A stretch of 64,000 nt of DNA from Aurantiacibacter spongiae (GCF_003815535.1 NZ_RPFZ01000001.1:2666001-2730000), one strand, 5' to 3'. Positions 27,945 through 38,242 are shown, counted from the first letter of the stretch. Numbers and translations: made by a program. The notes: generated by a model not told the origin, from the letters alone.

Positions 27945-28280
27945 TCAGCGGCCCACAAACAGAAAACCGACCGCCGCCATGATGCAGCCGAATGCGGCGA
28001 AGTGCCGCCACGACAGCGCTTCGCCCAGAACGAGCACCATGAAGCCGCCGAAGATTGTGAGTGCAATGGCTTCCTGCATGATCTTGAGCTGCCCCGGTGT
28101 GAAACCCGACGCATAGCCAATGCGGTTGGCCGGTACCGCAAAGCAGTATTCGACGAAGGCGATTGCCCAGCTGATCATGATGACCGTGAAGAGCGGCTTC
28201 GACATGCCGCCCTTGAGGTGCCAATACCAGGCCACGGTCATGAAAAGGTTGGAGACGATGAGCAGCAGGATGGTGGGCAT
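27945..28280 (-). CDS. DUF486 family small membrane protein
   Basis: A 111-residue protein with four hydrophobic segments, beginning MPTILLLIVSNLFMTVAWYW and containing ISWAIAFVEYCFAVPANRIG and LKIMQEAIALTIFGGFM, the conserved DUF486 pattern (DMT-transporter-like). The function of the family is not established. The ATG at 28280 is preferred to an upstream one at 28298 because DUF486 proteins start MPT. It is first in the operon with the APC permease. Confidence 0.87.
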   Translation of the reverse strand: MPTILLLIVSNLFMTVAWYWHLKGGMSKPLFTVIMISWAIAFVEYCFAVPANRIGYASGFTPGQLKIMQEAIALTIFGGFMVLVLGEALSWRHFAAFGCIMAAVGFLFVGR

Positions 28281-28403
28281 TTTCGGGTTCCAAAACACGG
28301 GCTCAATTGTGCTAGGACATTGTGAAACGCGGCTCTACAATGAACTGACTCATTTAGCTTTTTGACGAAAACGCTGAACCGAACCACCGTTAAATGAACG
28401 AAA

Positions 28404-28428
28404 ATGTGGGGGAGAGTGTGGGGGAAGG
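28404..28428 (+). repeat. Integrase arm-type repeats, right end
   Basis: ATGTGGGGGAG (28404-28414) and GTGTGGGGGAAGG (28416-28428) repeat the motif found at the left end at 12217-12296, here with one extra G. They lie 50-70 bases inside the attR-like sequence, as arm sites should. Confidence 0.6.
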
Positions 28429-28476
28429 TCTGCGTTTGTTCCAAGAACAGGATTGATATCAAAGCGTTATTCTTCC

Positions 28477-28503
28477 GGTTCGATTCAAGCCCTGCCACCG
28501 CCG
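28477..28503 (+). other. attR-like copy of the tRNA-Tyr 3' end
   Basis: GGTTCGATTCAAGCCCTG followed by CCACCGCC resembles the T-arm and 3' end of tRNA-Tyr (12079-12108) with two substitutions and a four-base gap. It marks the likely right border of the island; core genes resume directly after it. The divergence means the site is old or the true core is shorter than the match. Confidence 0.55.
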
Positions 28504-28569
28504 CGACTTCCCTTCTGGACAACACGGCAATTTCCCTTTCAAGGTAGCGCTACCAGCGGGAGGGGCAAG

Positions 28570-28875
28570 TTGGACGAGACCGAGCAGCACCGTGAGCGGG
28601 TAGAGGCTGAACCCGAGAGGTCCGGCGAAGACAACGCCGCCGCCTACTGGCGCGCCAATCTCAGGCTCGTGGGCATCCTTCTCGCAATCTGGTTCGCGGT
28701 GTCCTTCGGTGCCGGAATACTCCTTCGCGACTGGCTCGACCGCGTCCATATCGGGGGATATCCGCTCGGTTTCTGGTTCGCGCAGCAAGGCTCGATCTAC
28801 GTTTTCCTGATCCTCATCGCCGTCTACGTCAGACAGATGCGGCGGATCGAACGTCGCTTCGACGTGGACGACTGA
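28570..28875 (+). CDS. DUF4212 small subunit of sodium/substrate symporter
   Basis: A 101-residue membrane protein with two hydrophobic segments (about 35-56 and 68-88) and the conserved YWRANLRLVGILLAIWFAVS start of DUF4212. This family is encoded just before the VC_2705-type sodium:solute symporter and is thought to act as its small subunit. The start is placed at TTG 28570 because a strong GGGAGGGG ribosome site lies just before it; the frame is open to 28453, but that part reads through the attR sequence. The symporter gene begins 12 bases after its stop. Confidence 0.85.
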   Translation: MDETEQHRERVEAEPERSGEDNAAAYWRANLRLVGILLAIWFAVSFGAGILLRDWLDRVHIGGYPLGFWFAQQGSIYVFLILIAVYVRQMRRIERRFDVDD

Positions 28876-28887
28876 GCGGCGCACGGC

Positions 28888-30663
28888 ATGAGCACGCAAA
28901 CCTTGATCTACCTGTTCGTGGGCCTGAGCTTCGCGCTCTATATCGGCATCGCGATCTGGAGCCGCGCCGGGTCGACCTCGGATTTCTATGTCGCCGGTGG
29001 CGGAGTCAATCCGGTGGTGAACGGCATGGCGACCGCTGCCGACTGGATGAGCGCGGCCAGCTTCATCTCGATGGCCGGCATCATCGCGTTTTCGGGCTAT
29101 GACGGCAGCGTCTACCTGATGGGGTGGACGGGGGGATATGTCTTGCTCGCCCTGTTGCTGGCACCATATCTGCGGAAGTTCGGACAGTTCACGGTGCCCG
29201 ACTTCATCGGGACGCGTTACTATTCGAGGACCGCCCGCGTCGTCGCCGTGATCTGCCTGATCTTCATCAGCTTCACCTACATTGCCGGGCAGATGCGCGG
29301 CGTGGGTATCGTCTTTTCGCGCTTTCTCGACGTACCGATCGACACCGGGGTGATCGCCGGGATGGCGATCGTTTTCGTGTACGCCGTGCTCGGCGGGATG
29401 AAAGGCGTGACCTACACGCAGGTCGCGCAATATTGCGTGCTGATCTTTGCGTATATGGTGCCGGCCTTCTTCATCAGCTTCCTGGTGACCGGAAACCCGG
29501 TGCCGCAACTGGGCCTCGGTTCGACGGTGGCGGACGGGTCGGGCCAGTACGTGCTCGAACGGCTCGACGCGACCCTCGTGGATCTCGGGTTCGGTCCTTA
29601 CACCGCCGGTACGAAATCGACGCTCGACGTGTTCTGCATCACTCTCGCGCTGATGGTCGGAACCGCAGGCTTGCCCCACGTCATCGTGCGCTTCTTCACT
29701 GTTCCCAAGGCGAGCGACGCGCGCAGATCTGCCGGCTGGGCGCTGTTGTTCATAGCGCTGCTCTATACCACCGCGCCCGCCGTCGGGGCTTTCGCGCGGC
29801 TCAATTTCGTCGAGACCATCAACGAAACCGAATATACCGACGCGCCCGAATGGTTCACCAACTGGGAGGACAACGACCTCATCGCCTGGGTCGAGAAGGA
29901 TGGTGACGGGTTGATGCAATACCGCGCCGGGGAAGCCTTCGACGGGCCGCCGGTCTTCGGCGAGGGGCAGGGCGCTTCGGGCGAACGCAACGTCACCAAC
30001 CGCTGGAACGATGATACCGACAACGAGCTGTATGTCGATCGCGACATAATGGTGCTTGCCAATCCGGAGATCGCCAACCTGCCCGGCTGGGTGATCGCGC
30101 TGGTCGCGGCCGGTGGCCTGGCGGCTGCGCTGAGTACCGCCGCGGGTCTGCTGCTGGTGATCTCCTCCGCCGTCAGTCACGACTTGCTGAAGAAGACGTG
30201 GCGACCGGACATTTCGGAGAAGGGAGAACTGCTGGCGGCGCGGCTGGCGGCGAGCGCGGCGGTTCTGGTCGCCGGCTATCTGGGGATCTACCCTCCGGGC
30301 TGGGTTGCGGAAGTTGTCGCCTTCGCCTTTGGTCTCGCGGCGGCCAGCCTGTTCCCCGCGATCGTGATGGGCATCTTCTCGAAGCGGATGAACCGCGAAG
30401 GGGCGATTGCCGGCATGGTCATCGGACTTATCTTCACCTTCACCTATATTGCCTATTTCAAGTTCGTGGACCCCGGCACGAACGATGTCGCGCACTGGTG
30501 GTTCGGCATATCACCGGAAGGCATCGGGGTCATCGGAATGGTGCTGAATTTCCTGGTCGCGGTTGCCATTTCGAGCGTGACGAAAGGCCCGCCCCTCGAT
30601 GTCCGCGCACTGGTCGACGCCATTCGCATTCCGCGCGGCGCGGGTGCGGCGTCCGAGCACTGA
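28888..30663 (+). CDS. Sodium:solute symporter, VC_2705/acetate type
   Basis: A 591-residue inner-membrane transporter of the SSS family, with about 13 hydrophobic segments. Family motifs are present: FYVAGGGVNPVVNGMATAAD, the sodium-site region around WMSAASFISMAGI, and FTVPDFIGTRYYSRTARVVA. A soluble loop of about 100 acidic residues (about 310-385) sits between membrane segments, typical of the VC_2705 subfamily. With DUF4212 before it and acetyl-CoA synthetase nearby, uptake of acetate or another short carboxylate is the likely role. Substrate is inferred from the neighbours only. Confidence 0.88.
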   Translation: MSTQTLIYLFVGLSFALYIGIAIWSRAGSTSDFYVAGGGVNPVVNGMATAADWMSAASFISMAGIIAFSGYDGSVYLMGWTGGYVLLALLLAPYLRKFGQFTVPDFIGTRYYSRTARVVAVICLIFISFTYIAGQMRGVGIVFSRFLDVPIDTGVIAGMAIVFVYAVLGGMKGVTYTQVAQYCVLIFAYMVPAFFISFLVTGNPVPQLGLGSTVADGSGQYVLERLDATLVDLGFGPYTAGTKSTLDVFCITLALMVGTAGLPHVIVRFFTVPKASDARRSAGWALLFIALLYTTAPAVGAFARLNFVETINETEYTDAPEWFTNWEDNDLIAWVEKDGDGLMQYRAGEAFDGPPVFGEGQGASGERNVTNRWNDDTDNELYVDRDIMVLANPEIANLPGWVIALVAAGGLAAALSTAAGLLLVISSAVSHDLLKKTWRPDISEKGELLAARLAASAAVLVAGYLGIYPPGWVAEVVAFAFGLAAASLFPAIVMGIFSKRMNREGAIAGMVIGLIFTFTYIAYFKFVDPGTNDVAHWWFGISPEGIGVIGMVLNFLVAVAISSVTKGPPLDVRALVDAIRIPRGAGAASEH

Positions 30664-30675
30664 GATAGATGCCCG

Positions 30676-31965
30676 TCAGGCGTTGGCGACGAGTTTGGGG
30701 CTTGCCGACTGCTTGCTGACCGGCGGGGCAACGCGTACCCGGTCCTTCCCGTCGGCCTTCGCCGCATAGAGCGCATTATCGGAAGTGGAGAGCAATTCCA
30801 TCGCCGTCTCCGCCGTTTCCCCAATGGCCGAAACGCCGAACGACGCAGAGATCTCGCAGGCGTGGATTTCGGACAGGGCCTTTATGCGTACGCGCATCTG
30901 CTCGGCGCGCTCCTTCGCCTCTCCGATCGAGCATTCGGGCAGAATCACCAGCAATTCCTCCCCGCCGTAACGACACACGATATCGGACGGGCGCACCAGT
31001 CCGACCAGCTGCGTTGCGACGTCCTTCAGGACCGCGTCACCCTTGGCGTGACCATGCTCGTCGTTCAATGCCTTGAAATTGTCGAGGTCGATCATCACCG
31101 CCGCGGTCGACTGATCCTTGCGCCGTGCCATGGTGGCGAAACGTTCCAGGGCGTCTTCCATGTATCGACGATTGTAGAGGCCCGTCATCGGATCGCGCAG
31201 CGATTGCGTGCGCAGTTGCTCGCGCAGGGAGATGTTCGACAATGCGAGCGAGGTCGTATCCGCCAGCGCCCGGGCGATGCGCTGGGCTTTCTCGACATTG
31301 GCGCATTCGCCGTCGCGATCGGTCAGGACGAGGAGGCCGTAGACGCTGCCGCGCGCCAGCATCGGCACCTCGATGCTCGCGACCTCCCCGATATAGTGCG
31401 AACAGCACAGGGCTTCCGGATGCGGTTCGTTGAGGTGATCCTTCCCGCGCTTCAGCGCCCAGCAATTCGCCGGAGTGAGCGATTCCGCGGGAATGTACTC
31501 CGCCGGCATGCTCCACGAATCGACCAGATCCAGCCTGTCGCGCGAATTGTTGAAGACGTAGAGCGCCCCGCCGCAGCCGGGAAGCAGGCGGCGGCTGACA
31601 GATTTGAGGACGTTGGCAGCGTCCTGGTTGGTATCCGCGCTTTGCAACGTGTCCGTCAGCGCGAAGAGTTGCTCTATCTGCCATTGCGACCGCGCGGAAT
31701 CGTTGAGAAGCCGCCGGTGGTGGACCATCTGGGCACGGCGCAGATAGTCGACCACGAAGTTGATCACGATCCCCGCGACGAGAACGACCAGCGTGGCGAC
31801 GAGCGAGGTCAGCCGCGAGAGACCTTCGAAATAGAAAGCCGACGCGACACCTGCGAGCGCGCAGACCTGCAATCCGTAGATCGCAAACCGCGTCAGGTGA
31901 AAGACGCGCCGCTCGCGACCGAGCGTGGTTTCGCTGCGCGCATCGAGCTGTGCTGCTATCTCCAT
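30676..31965 (-). CDS. Membrane GAF-GGDEF diguanylate cyclase
   Basis: Makes the second messenger c-di-GMP from two GTP. The 429 residues have two membrane segments (about 25-72), a GAF sensor domain (about 95-250, with CCSHYIGEVASIEVPML) and a GGDEF domain (about 265-415) with DPMTGLYNRRYMEDAL, DLDNFKALNDEHGHAKGD and an active-site RYGGEELLVI. An inhibitory I-site RPSD lies five residues before it, so product feedback is expected. It ends 13 bases from the convergent symporter gene. The signal sensed by the GAF domain is unknown. Confidence 0.9.
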   Translation of the reverse strand: MEIAAQLDARSETTLGRERRVFHLTRFAIYGLQVCALAGVASAFYFEGLSRLTSLVATLVVLVAGIVINFVVDYLRRAQMVHHRRLLNDSARSQWQIEQLFALTDTLQSADTNQDAANVLKSVSRRLLPGCGGALYVFNNSRDRLDLVDSWSMPAEYIPAESLTPANCWALKRGKDHLNEPHPEALCCSHYIGEVASIEVPMLARGSVYGLLVLTDRDGECANVEKAQRIARALADTTSLALSNISLREQLRTQSLRDPMTGLYNRRYMEDALERFATMARRKDQSTAAVMIDLDNFKALNDEHGHAKGDAVLKDVATQLVGLVRPSDIVCRYGGEELLVILPECSIGEAKERAEQMRVRIKALSEIHACEISASFGVSAIGETAETAMELLSTSDNALYAAKADGKDRVRVAPPVSKQSASPKLVANA

Positions 31966-32085
31966 TCCCGCCGTTCCTGCCCCCGCAGCGCCGATTCAGG
32001 CTGCCTCCGTCGTCAGGCTAGGACATGTTCGTAAACAGTTCGGTAACGCGAGGGCGCGCAGTGGCGCCGGTTCAGTCGGCGCGGC

Positions 32086-34011
<1,926 letters not shown>

Positions 34012-34151
34012 CGGGTAACGCTTCCTCTCGTGTATTTCCACCGGGCGGCAACTAGGGCCTAGCGTTTCGTCGTTCGCCCGCAAGTGTCGATTTCCACGAA
34101 GCCGGAAGCTGGCGACTTGTCCCGTGCCCAGCGTCCGCCTATCGAGGGCCG

Positions 34152-34904
34152 ATGGCCGGAGAACTCAGAGACAATCGCGGACGCGGCGACGCGGAATGGG
34201 GGCTGCCCCCGATCCACCCCGAAGGGCGCAAGTTCGGCATCGCCGCGGTGTTCATCGCCCTCGTCGTTCTCTGGGGGCTCGACTGGGAAATCGTCGGCTG
34301 GCCGTTGCTGATGGCCTCGATCGGCGTGTTTGCCTTCTTCCGCGACCCGGAACGGGTGGTTCCCCAGGGAGAGAACCAGGTCGTCTCCCCCGCCGACGGG
34401 CAGATATCCCTTATCGCGCAGGTTCCGCCGCCACCCGAAATGCAGCGCGACGACGGAGACCGCGGGCGCGGGCTGGGCGTCGAACCGGTGACGCGCATCT
34501 CCATCTTCATGTCGGTGTTCGACGTCCATATCAATCGTTCTCCGGTGGCGGGCACGGTGCGCCGTATCGTTTACATCCCGGGCCGTTTTCTCAATGCCGA
34601 TCTCGACAAGGCGAGCGAGGAGAACGAGCGCCAGCATCTGCTGATCGAGCGGGCGGATGGCGTGGGCATCGGCATGACGCAGATCGCCGGGCTTGTGGCG
34701 CGGCGGATCGTGCCCTTCGTGAAGCCGGGTGACATCGTCGCCGCCGGGCAGCGGGTCGGCCTGATCCGCTTCGGCAGCCGGGTCGACGTATATCTACCCG
34801 CCGGGACCGATGCGCGCGTGCTGGTTGGCCAGCGCGTCGTCGCCGGCGAGACGGTGCTCGCGGACCTTGGCGTGACCGGCCTTCTGGAAGGGGTGCGCCA
34901 ATGA
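34152..34904 (+). CDS. psd: Phosphatidylserine decarboxylase
   Basis: Makes phosphatidylethanolamine from phosphatidylserine at the inner membrane. The 250-residue enzyme is the short bacterial type: an N-terminal membrane segment pair (about 33-62), [29 protein letters not shown], and near the C-terminus [11 protein letters not shown], where cleavage at Gly-Ser makes the pyruvoyl cofactor. It overlaps pssA by ATGA, giving a two-gene phospholipid operon. The N-terminus ([20 protein letters not shown]) follows the divergent acs gene by 140 bases. Confidence 0.95.
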   Translation: MAGELRDNRGRGDAEWGLPPIHPEGRKFGIAAVFIALVVLWGLDWEIVGWPLLMASIGVFAFFRDPERVVPQGENQVVSPADGQISLIAQVPPPPEMQRDDGDRGRGLGVEPVTRISIFMSVFDVHINRSPVAGTVRRIVYIPGRFLNADLDKASEENERQHLLIERADGVGIGMTQIAGLVARRIVPFVKPGDIVAAGQRVGLIRFGSRVDVYLPAGTDARVLVGQRVVAGETVLADLGVTGLLEGVRQ

Positions 34905-35785
34905 ACCGCGACGACGAATTCGATCTCGACAGCGGCGAAGGCCGCGCTCCCGCGCCTGCCGAACCGGCCTGGCTCGGTCCCAAGGCGAGCGAGGACGAGA
35001 TCGTCACGCGCTCGCGGTCGGGCCGCGGACTGTCGATGCGGGCCGTCTTGCCGAGCGCGATCACCGCGGCGGCCCTGTGTTCGGGGCTGACCGGAATCCG
35101 CTTCGCCGTGGACGGCATCTGGCACATGAGCCTGTTCGCCATCATCTTCGCCGGCGTGCTCGATGGCATGGACGGGCGTATCGCCCGGCTCTTGAAGGCG
35201 CAGTCGCGCTTCGGGGCGGAGTTGGACAGCCTCGCCGATTCGCTCAGCTTCGGCATGGCGCCCGCGCTCATCCTGTTCATGTGGTCCCTCCAGGATCTGC
35301 CGCGCATCGGGTGGTTCGCCTCGCTCGCTTTCGCGATTACCTGCGCGCTGCGGCTCGCCCGGTTCAACGCGCGGATCGATCTGGAGGACCAGCCGCACAA
35401 GTCCGCCGGCTTCCTCACGGGCGTTCCGGCCCCGGTCGGGGCGGGGCTGGCCTTCCTGCCGATGTATCTGTGGCTGGCGACCGGAGAAGCGATTTTCCGC
35501 TCCCCCTGGCTGGTCGGCGTCTGGACGTTCGTGGTCGCCTTCCTGATGATATCCAACCTCGCGACGCTCAGCTGGAAGTCGATGCGGCCGCCCGAAAGCC
35601 TGAAGATCGCGGCCATCGCCATCGGCGCCATCGTGATCGCGGCCATGCTGATAGAACCCTGGTGGACGCTGATCCTGGTCTGCGCCGTCTACCTGGCGCT
35701 CGTCCCGGTGGGCATGGTGCGGTACGCCCGCGTGCGGCGACACCGGCACGCGCGAGGCGAACCCGTTACGCCGCAGCCGGAATAA
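34901..35785 (+). CDS. pssA: CDP-diacylglycerol-serine O-phosphatidyltransferase
   Basis: Joins serine to CDP-diacylglycerol; its product is decarboxylated by Psd, encoded just upstream. The CDP-alcohol phosphotransferase motif is complete: [20 protein letters not shown] then LDSLAD, with its spaced aspartates. About eight membrane segments cover residues 50-280, and the first 45 residues are a soluble acidic tail. At 294 residues it matches the membrane-bound (type II) PssA of alphaproteobacteria. Its last 20 bases overlap the 3' end of the convergent small SOS gene. Confidence 0.95.
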   Translation: MNRDDEFDLDSGEGRAPAPAEPAWLGPKASEDEIVTRSRSGRGLSMRAVLPSAITAAALCSGLTGIRFAVDGIWHMSLFAIIFAGVLDGMDGRIARLLKAQSRFGAELDSLADSLSFGMAPALILFMWSLQDLPRIGWFASLAFAITCALRLARFNARIDLEDQPHKSAGFLTGVPAPVGAGLAFLPMYLWLATGEAIFRSPWLVGVWTFVVAFLMISNLATLSWKSMRPPESLKIAAIAIGAIVIAAMLIEPWWTLILVCAVYLALVPVGMVRYARVRRHRHARGEPVTPQPE

Positions 35786-35978
35786 GCCGGGAGAAAGCCT
35801 CGCTCTCACGCCGTATGCGAACCGCGGCGGGGCGGATCGCCGCCCTGCGCGGCCGGTGCAATTCGCGTCGGATGGACCGATACTGCGCGACGCCACGCCG
35901 AAGAGAGACGAATAGCGAGGCAACGGCCAGGGCGGCCATCGACCCGAGAGCCAGCGAGAGTGCGACTGCCGTGAACAT
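35766..35978 (-). CDS. Small membrane protein under LexA control (candidate SOS effector)
   Basis: A 70-residue protein starting at ATG 35978 behind a strong AGGAAGG ribosome site. Residues 3-24 form one membrane segment (AVALSLALGSMAALAVASLF), followed by a strongly basic tail (SLRRGVAQYRSIRRELHRPR). The frame is open up to 36053, but that stretch contains two LexA boxes and no ribosome site, so the shorter start is preferred. Single-span small proteins behind LexA boxes include SOS cell-division inhibitors such as Caulobacter SidA; no sequence similarity to SidA is claimed. Its 3' end overlaps pssA by 20 bases. Confidence 0.7.
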   Translation of the reverse strand: MFTAVALSLALGSMAALAVASLFVSLRRGVAQYRSIRRELHRPRRAAIRPAAVRIRRESEAFSRLIPAAA

Positions 35979-36295
35979 GATCGTCAACCTTCCTGCATCT
36001 GCGCGAACCGTGTTCCGGCTCTGTTCCACCCCCTTGTTCTCAATTTGTTCCATCCTGTCAAGCGAAGTTCGGCGGTTGGCCCGACCTGCTTCTTGTGATC
36101 CCCATCCGGGGTGGATTTTCCCTTCGCTTCGAGCTAAAGCGCCCGCTGCCGGAAAGGTTCCGTCTCGCGACTCGCGGGAATACGGGCATTTCGGGCAAAT
36201 TCACATGGATGGCATTACATACCGGTGCCGATAGCTGACCAGGTCAGCCTGTCGGTTCCCCGCTGTCCAGAGGCACAACCGGAAAGGAATTACCT
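35979..36295. other. 317-base divergent region between the SOS gene and rpsB
   Basis: Besides the LexA boxes at 36012-36050, the region holds the rpsB promoter and a 5' leader. The leader from about 36190 to 36295 is C/G-rich with short inverted repeats (CTGACCAGGTCAG at 36235-36247), which may form a translational control element for S2, as ribosomal protein leaders often do; no known leader motif was recognised. AAAGGAAT before the rpsB ATG is the ribosome site. Confidence 0.45.
36012..36061 (-). promoter_or_regulatory. Two tandem LexA boxes and a -35 element
   Basis: GTTCCGGCTCTGTTC (36012-36026) and GTTCTCAATTTGTTC (36036-36050) both match GTTC-N7-GTTC exactly, and their starts are 24 bases apart. 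On the minus strand a perfect TTGACA -35 hexamer (36061-36056) lies five bases upstream of the nearer box, so both boxes cover the expected -10 and start of transcription. The -10 itself is not clear. The boxes are 34-72 bases before the start of the small membrane gene and 246 bases before rpsB. Confidence 0.82.
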
Positions 36296-37090
36296 ATGGC
36301 GGCCCCTACCGTCACCATGCAGCAATTGATCGAGGCCGGCGCGCATTTCGGCCACCAGACCCACCGCTGGAATCCGCGGATGAAGCCGTATATCTTCGGC
36401 AGCCGCAACGGCGTTCATATCATCGACCTGTCGCAGACCGTGCCGCTGTTCGCGCGCGCGCTGGACTTCGTCAGCTCCACCGTGCGGGCCGGCGGCAAGG
36501 TGCTGTTCGTCGGCACCAAGCGGCAGGCGCAGGAACCCATTGCGGAGGCCGCGCGCGCCTGCGGCCAGCACTTCGTCAACCATCGCTGGCTGGGCGGGAT
36601 GCTCACCAACTGGAAGACGATTTCCGGTTCGATCCGCGAACTCAAGAATCTGGAAGAACAGCTCGCCGGCGACACCAGCCTTCTGACCAAGAAGGAAGTG
36701 CTCCAGCTGACCCGCAAGCGCGACAAGCTGGAGCTGTCGCTGGGCGGTATTCGCGACATGGGCGGCATTCCCGATGTGATGTTCGTGATCGACGCCAACA
36801 AGGAAGACCTGGCGATCAAGGAAGCCGAAACGCTCGGCATCCCGGTGATCGCGGTGCTCGATACCAATGTCGATCCGACCGGTATCGCCTTCCCGATCCC
36901 GGGCAATGACGACGCCAGCCGTGCCGTCCGCCTGTATTGCGACGCGGTCAGCCAGGCCGCTCGGACCGGCTCGGACGCGAACGTTGCCGATTCGGGCGAC
37001 ATCGGCTCGATGGAAGCGCCGCCCGCCGAGGCCGCCGCCGCGCAGGCGCCGGCCGAGCAGCAGGCGAGCGAGGCCACGGCCGACGCCTGA
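36296..37090 (+). CDS. rpsB: 30S ribosomal protein S2
   Basis: Small-subunit ribosomal protein. [37 protein letters not shown] and the [13 protein letters not shown] segment are typical of S2, as is [18 protein letters not shown]. The protein has 264 residues because of a C-terminal tail of Ala, Glu and Gln (after about residue 240), a common feature in alphaproteobacteria. It is first in the rpsB-tsf-pyrH-frr order, with tsf 110 bases downstream past a strong hairpin. Confidence 0.97.
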   Translation: MAAPTVTMQQLIEAGAHFGHQTHRWNPRMKPYIFGSRNGVHIIDLSQTVPLFARALDFVSSTVRAGGKVLFVGTKRQAQEPIAEAARACGQHFVNHRWLGGMLTNWKTISGSIRELKNLEEQLAGDTSLLTKKEVLQLTRKRDKLELSLGGIRDMGGIPDVMFVIDANKEDLAIKEAETLGIPVIAVLDTNVDPTGIAFPIPGNDDASRAVRLYCDAVSQAARTGSDANVADSGDIGSMEAPPAEAAAAQAPAEQQASEATADA

Positions 37091-37140
37091 TCGCAGCGGA
37101 CGGCGGAACCGTAACCGCCGCGTCATATTCACCGATCAAT

Positions 37141-37172
37141 GCGCCGGCCCGCGACACCATGCGGGCCGGCGC
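37141..37172 (+). terminator. Strong hairpin between rpsB and tsf (attenuator)
   Basis: GCGCCGGCCCGC (37141-37152) pairs perfectly with GCGGGCCGGCGC (37161-37172) around an 8-base loop. The following bases are CCCCATTTC rather than a T-run, so it probably attenuates or protects the messenger rather than ending it fully; tsf depends on read-through. Confidence 0.6.
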
Positions 37173-37200
37173 CCCCATTTCATTCAAGAGGAACAACGAC

Positions 37201-38127
37201 ATGGCTGCATTCTCCGTAGCTGACGTGAAGGCCCTGCGCGAAAAGACCGGCGCGGGCATGATGGACGCCAAGAAGGCGCTCGAGGAATCGAGTGGCGATA
37301 TCGAGGCCGCGGTCGACGCGCTGCGCGCGAAGGGTCTTGCCACCGCGCAGAAGAAGTCAAGCCGCACCGCCGCCGAAGGTCTGGTCGGCGTGGCGGTCGA
37401 GGGCACGAAGGGCGTCGCCGTGGAGGTGAACTCCGAAACCGACTTCGTCGCCAAGAACGACAAGTTCCAGGACTTCGTCCGCAACACCACGCAGGCCGCG
37501 CTGGACGCCGGCGGCGACGACGTCGAGGCGCTCAAGGGTGCGGATTATCCGGGCGGCGGCACCGTGGGCGAAAAGCTGACCGACAACATCGCGACGATCG
37601 GCGAGAACCAGCAGGTGCGCCGGATGAAGACCGTTTCGGTCAAGGACGGCGTGATCGTGCCTTACGTGCATAACGCCGTCGCCTCCGACCTCGGCAAGAT
37701 CGGTGTGCTGGTCGCGCTGGAAAGCGAAGGCGACAAGGACAAGCTGGCCGAGCTGGGCAAGTTCCTGGGCATGCACATCGCCGCCGCATTCCCGCAGGCG
37801 CTGACCGCCGAGCAGCTCGACCCCGCCGTGATCGAGCGCGAGCGTGCCATCGCCCGCGAAAAGGCTGCCGAGAGCGGCAAGCCCGAGGCCGTTCAGGAAA
37901 AGATGGTGGACGGCGCGATCGCCAAATACGCCAAGGAGAACGCGCTGCTGAGCCAGGTCTACATGATCGACAACAAGACGCCGGTGGCGCAAGTTCTCGA
38001 AGGCGCGGCCAAGGATGTCGGCGCCAAGGTCGAGCTGGTGGATTATGTCCGCTTCCAGCTGGGCGAGGGCATCGAGAAGGAAGAAAGCGATTTCGCTGCC
38101 GAGGTGAAGGCCGCTGCCGGCGGCTGA
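37201..38127 (+). CDS. tsf: Translation elongation factor Ts
   Basis: Nucleotide exchange factor for EF-Tu. The N-terminal UBA-like domain [20 protein letters not shown] with [12 protein letters not shown] is unmistakable, followed by the core with [15 protein letters not shown] (TDFV contacts EF-Tu) and the dimer domain. The ATG at 37201 has an AGAGGAA ribosome site and gives 308 residues, the usual length. A longer open frame reaches back into rpsB and is not used. A terminator made from the GCGAAGTTGACAC motif follows. Confidence 0.97.
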   Translation: MAAFSVADVKALREKTGAGMMDAKKALEESSGDIEAAVDALRAKGLATAQKKSSRTAAEGLVGVAVEGTKGVAVEVNSETDFVAKNDKFQDFVRNTTQAALDAGGDDVEALKGADYPGGGTVGEKLTDNIATIGENQQVRRMKTVSVKDGVIVPYVHNAVASDLGKIGVLVALESEGDKDKLAELGKFLGMHIAAAFPQALTAEQLDPAVIERERAIAREKAAESGKPEAVQEKMVDGAIAKYAKENALLSQVYMIDNKTPVAQVLEGAAKDVGAKVELVDYVRFQLGEGIEKEESDFAAEVKAAAGG

Positions 38128-38157
38128 TCGCCTTTCCAAACAGGATGGCAAACGAGG

Positions 38158-38190
38158 CGGCGAAGTTGACAGTGTCAACTTCGCCGTTTT
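38158..38190 (+). terminator. Intrinsic terminator of tsf built from the repeat motif
   Basis: The arms CGGCGAAGTTGACA (38158-38171) and TGTCAACTTCGCCG (38173-38186) are perfect inverted repeats around a single G (in practice a 13-bp stem and 3-base loop), followed by TTTT (38187-38190). Each arm is a copy of the dispersed motif GCGAAGTTGACA. Confidence 0.82.
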
Positions 38191-38238
38191 GCTATCCACC
38201 TGAAATAATGGGATTTTCCGCCTTGGCAAAGTTGACAC
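38158..38238 (+). repeat. Paired motif GCGAAGTTGACAC, copy B
   Basis: The first member forms the 5' arm of the tsf terminator; the second is GGCAAAGTTGACAC at 38225-38238, 66 bases further on in direct orientation. GGATTTTCCG lies between them, 15 bases before the second copy. The pair sits in the gap between convergent tsf and the phosphoesterase gene. Confidence 0.6.
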
Positions 38239-38242
38239 TCCG

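Larger units (their letters stand above)
12079..28503. mobile_element. Integrative mobilizable element in tRNA-Tyr (about 16.4 kb)
   Basis: The element lies between the 3' end of tRNA-Tyr and an imperfect copy of that end at 28477-28503. It carries an integrase next to the tRNA, a TraA relaxase with an oriT, TraC, TraD, a DUF6118 protein, two small HTH proteins and cargo, but no TraG coupling protein and no type IV secretion genes. It therefore fits an integrative mobilizable element rather than a self-transmissible one. Base composition of the cargo, most clearly of the NACHT gene at 19-23 kb, is visibly more AT-rich than the flanking core genes. Integrase arm-type repeats lie inside both ends. 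Confidence 0.85.

Noticed and set aside
12104-28476. CRISPR array or cas genes in the island
   Set aside because: No regular repeat-spacer pattern and no Cas motif in any frame.
35979-36053. 25-codon N-terminal extension of the small SOS protein
   Set aside because: It lies over both LexA boxes and lacks a ribosome site, while the ATG at 35978 has a strong one.
36235-36247. Short inverted repeat CTGACCAGGTCAG before rpsB as a known ribosomal leader
   Set aside because: Too short and not matching any leader motif I can recall; kept only as a remark.
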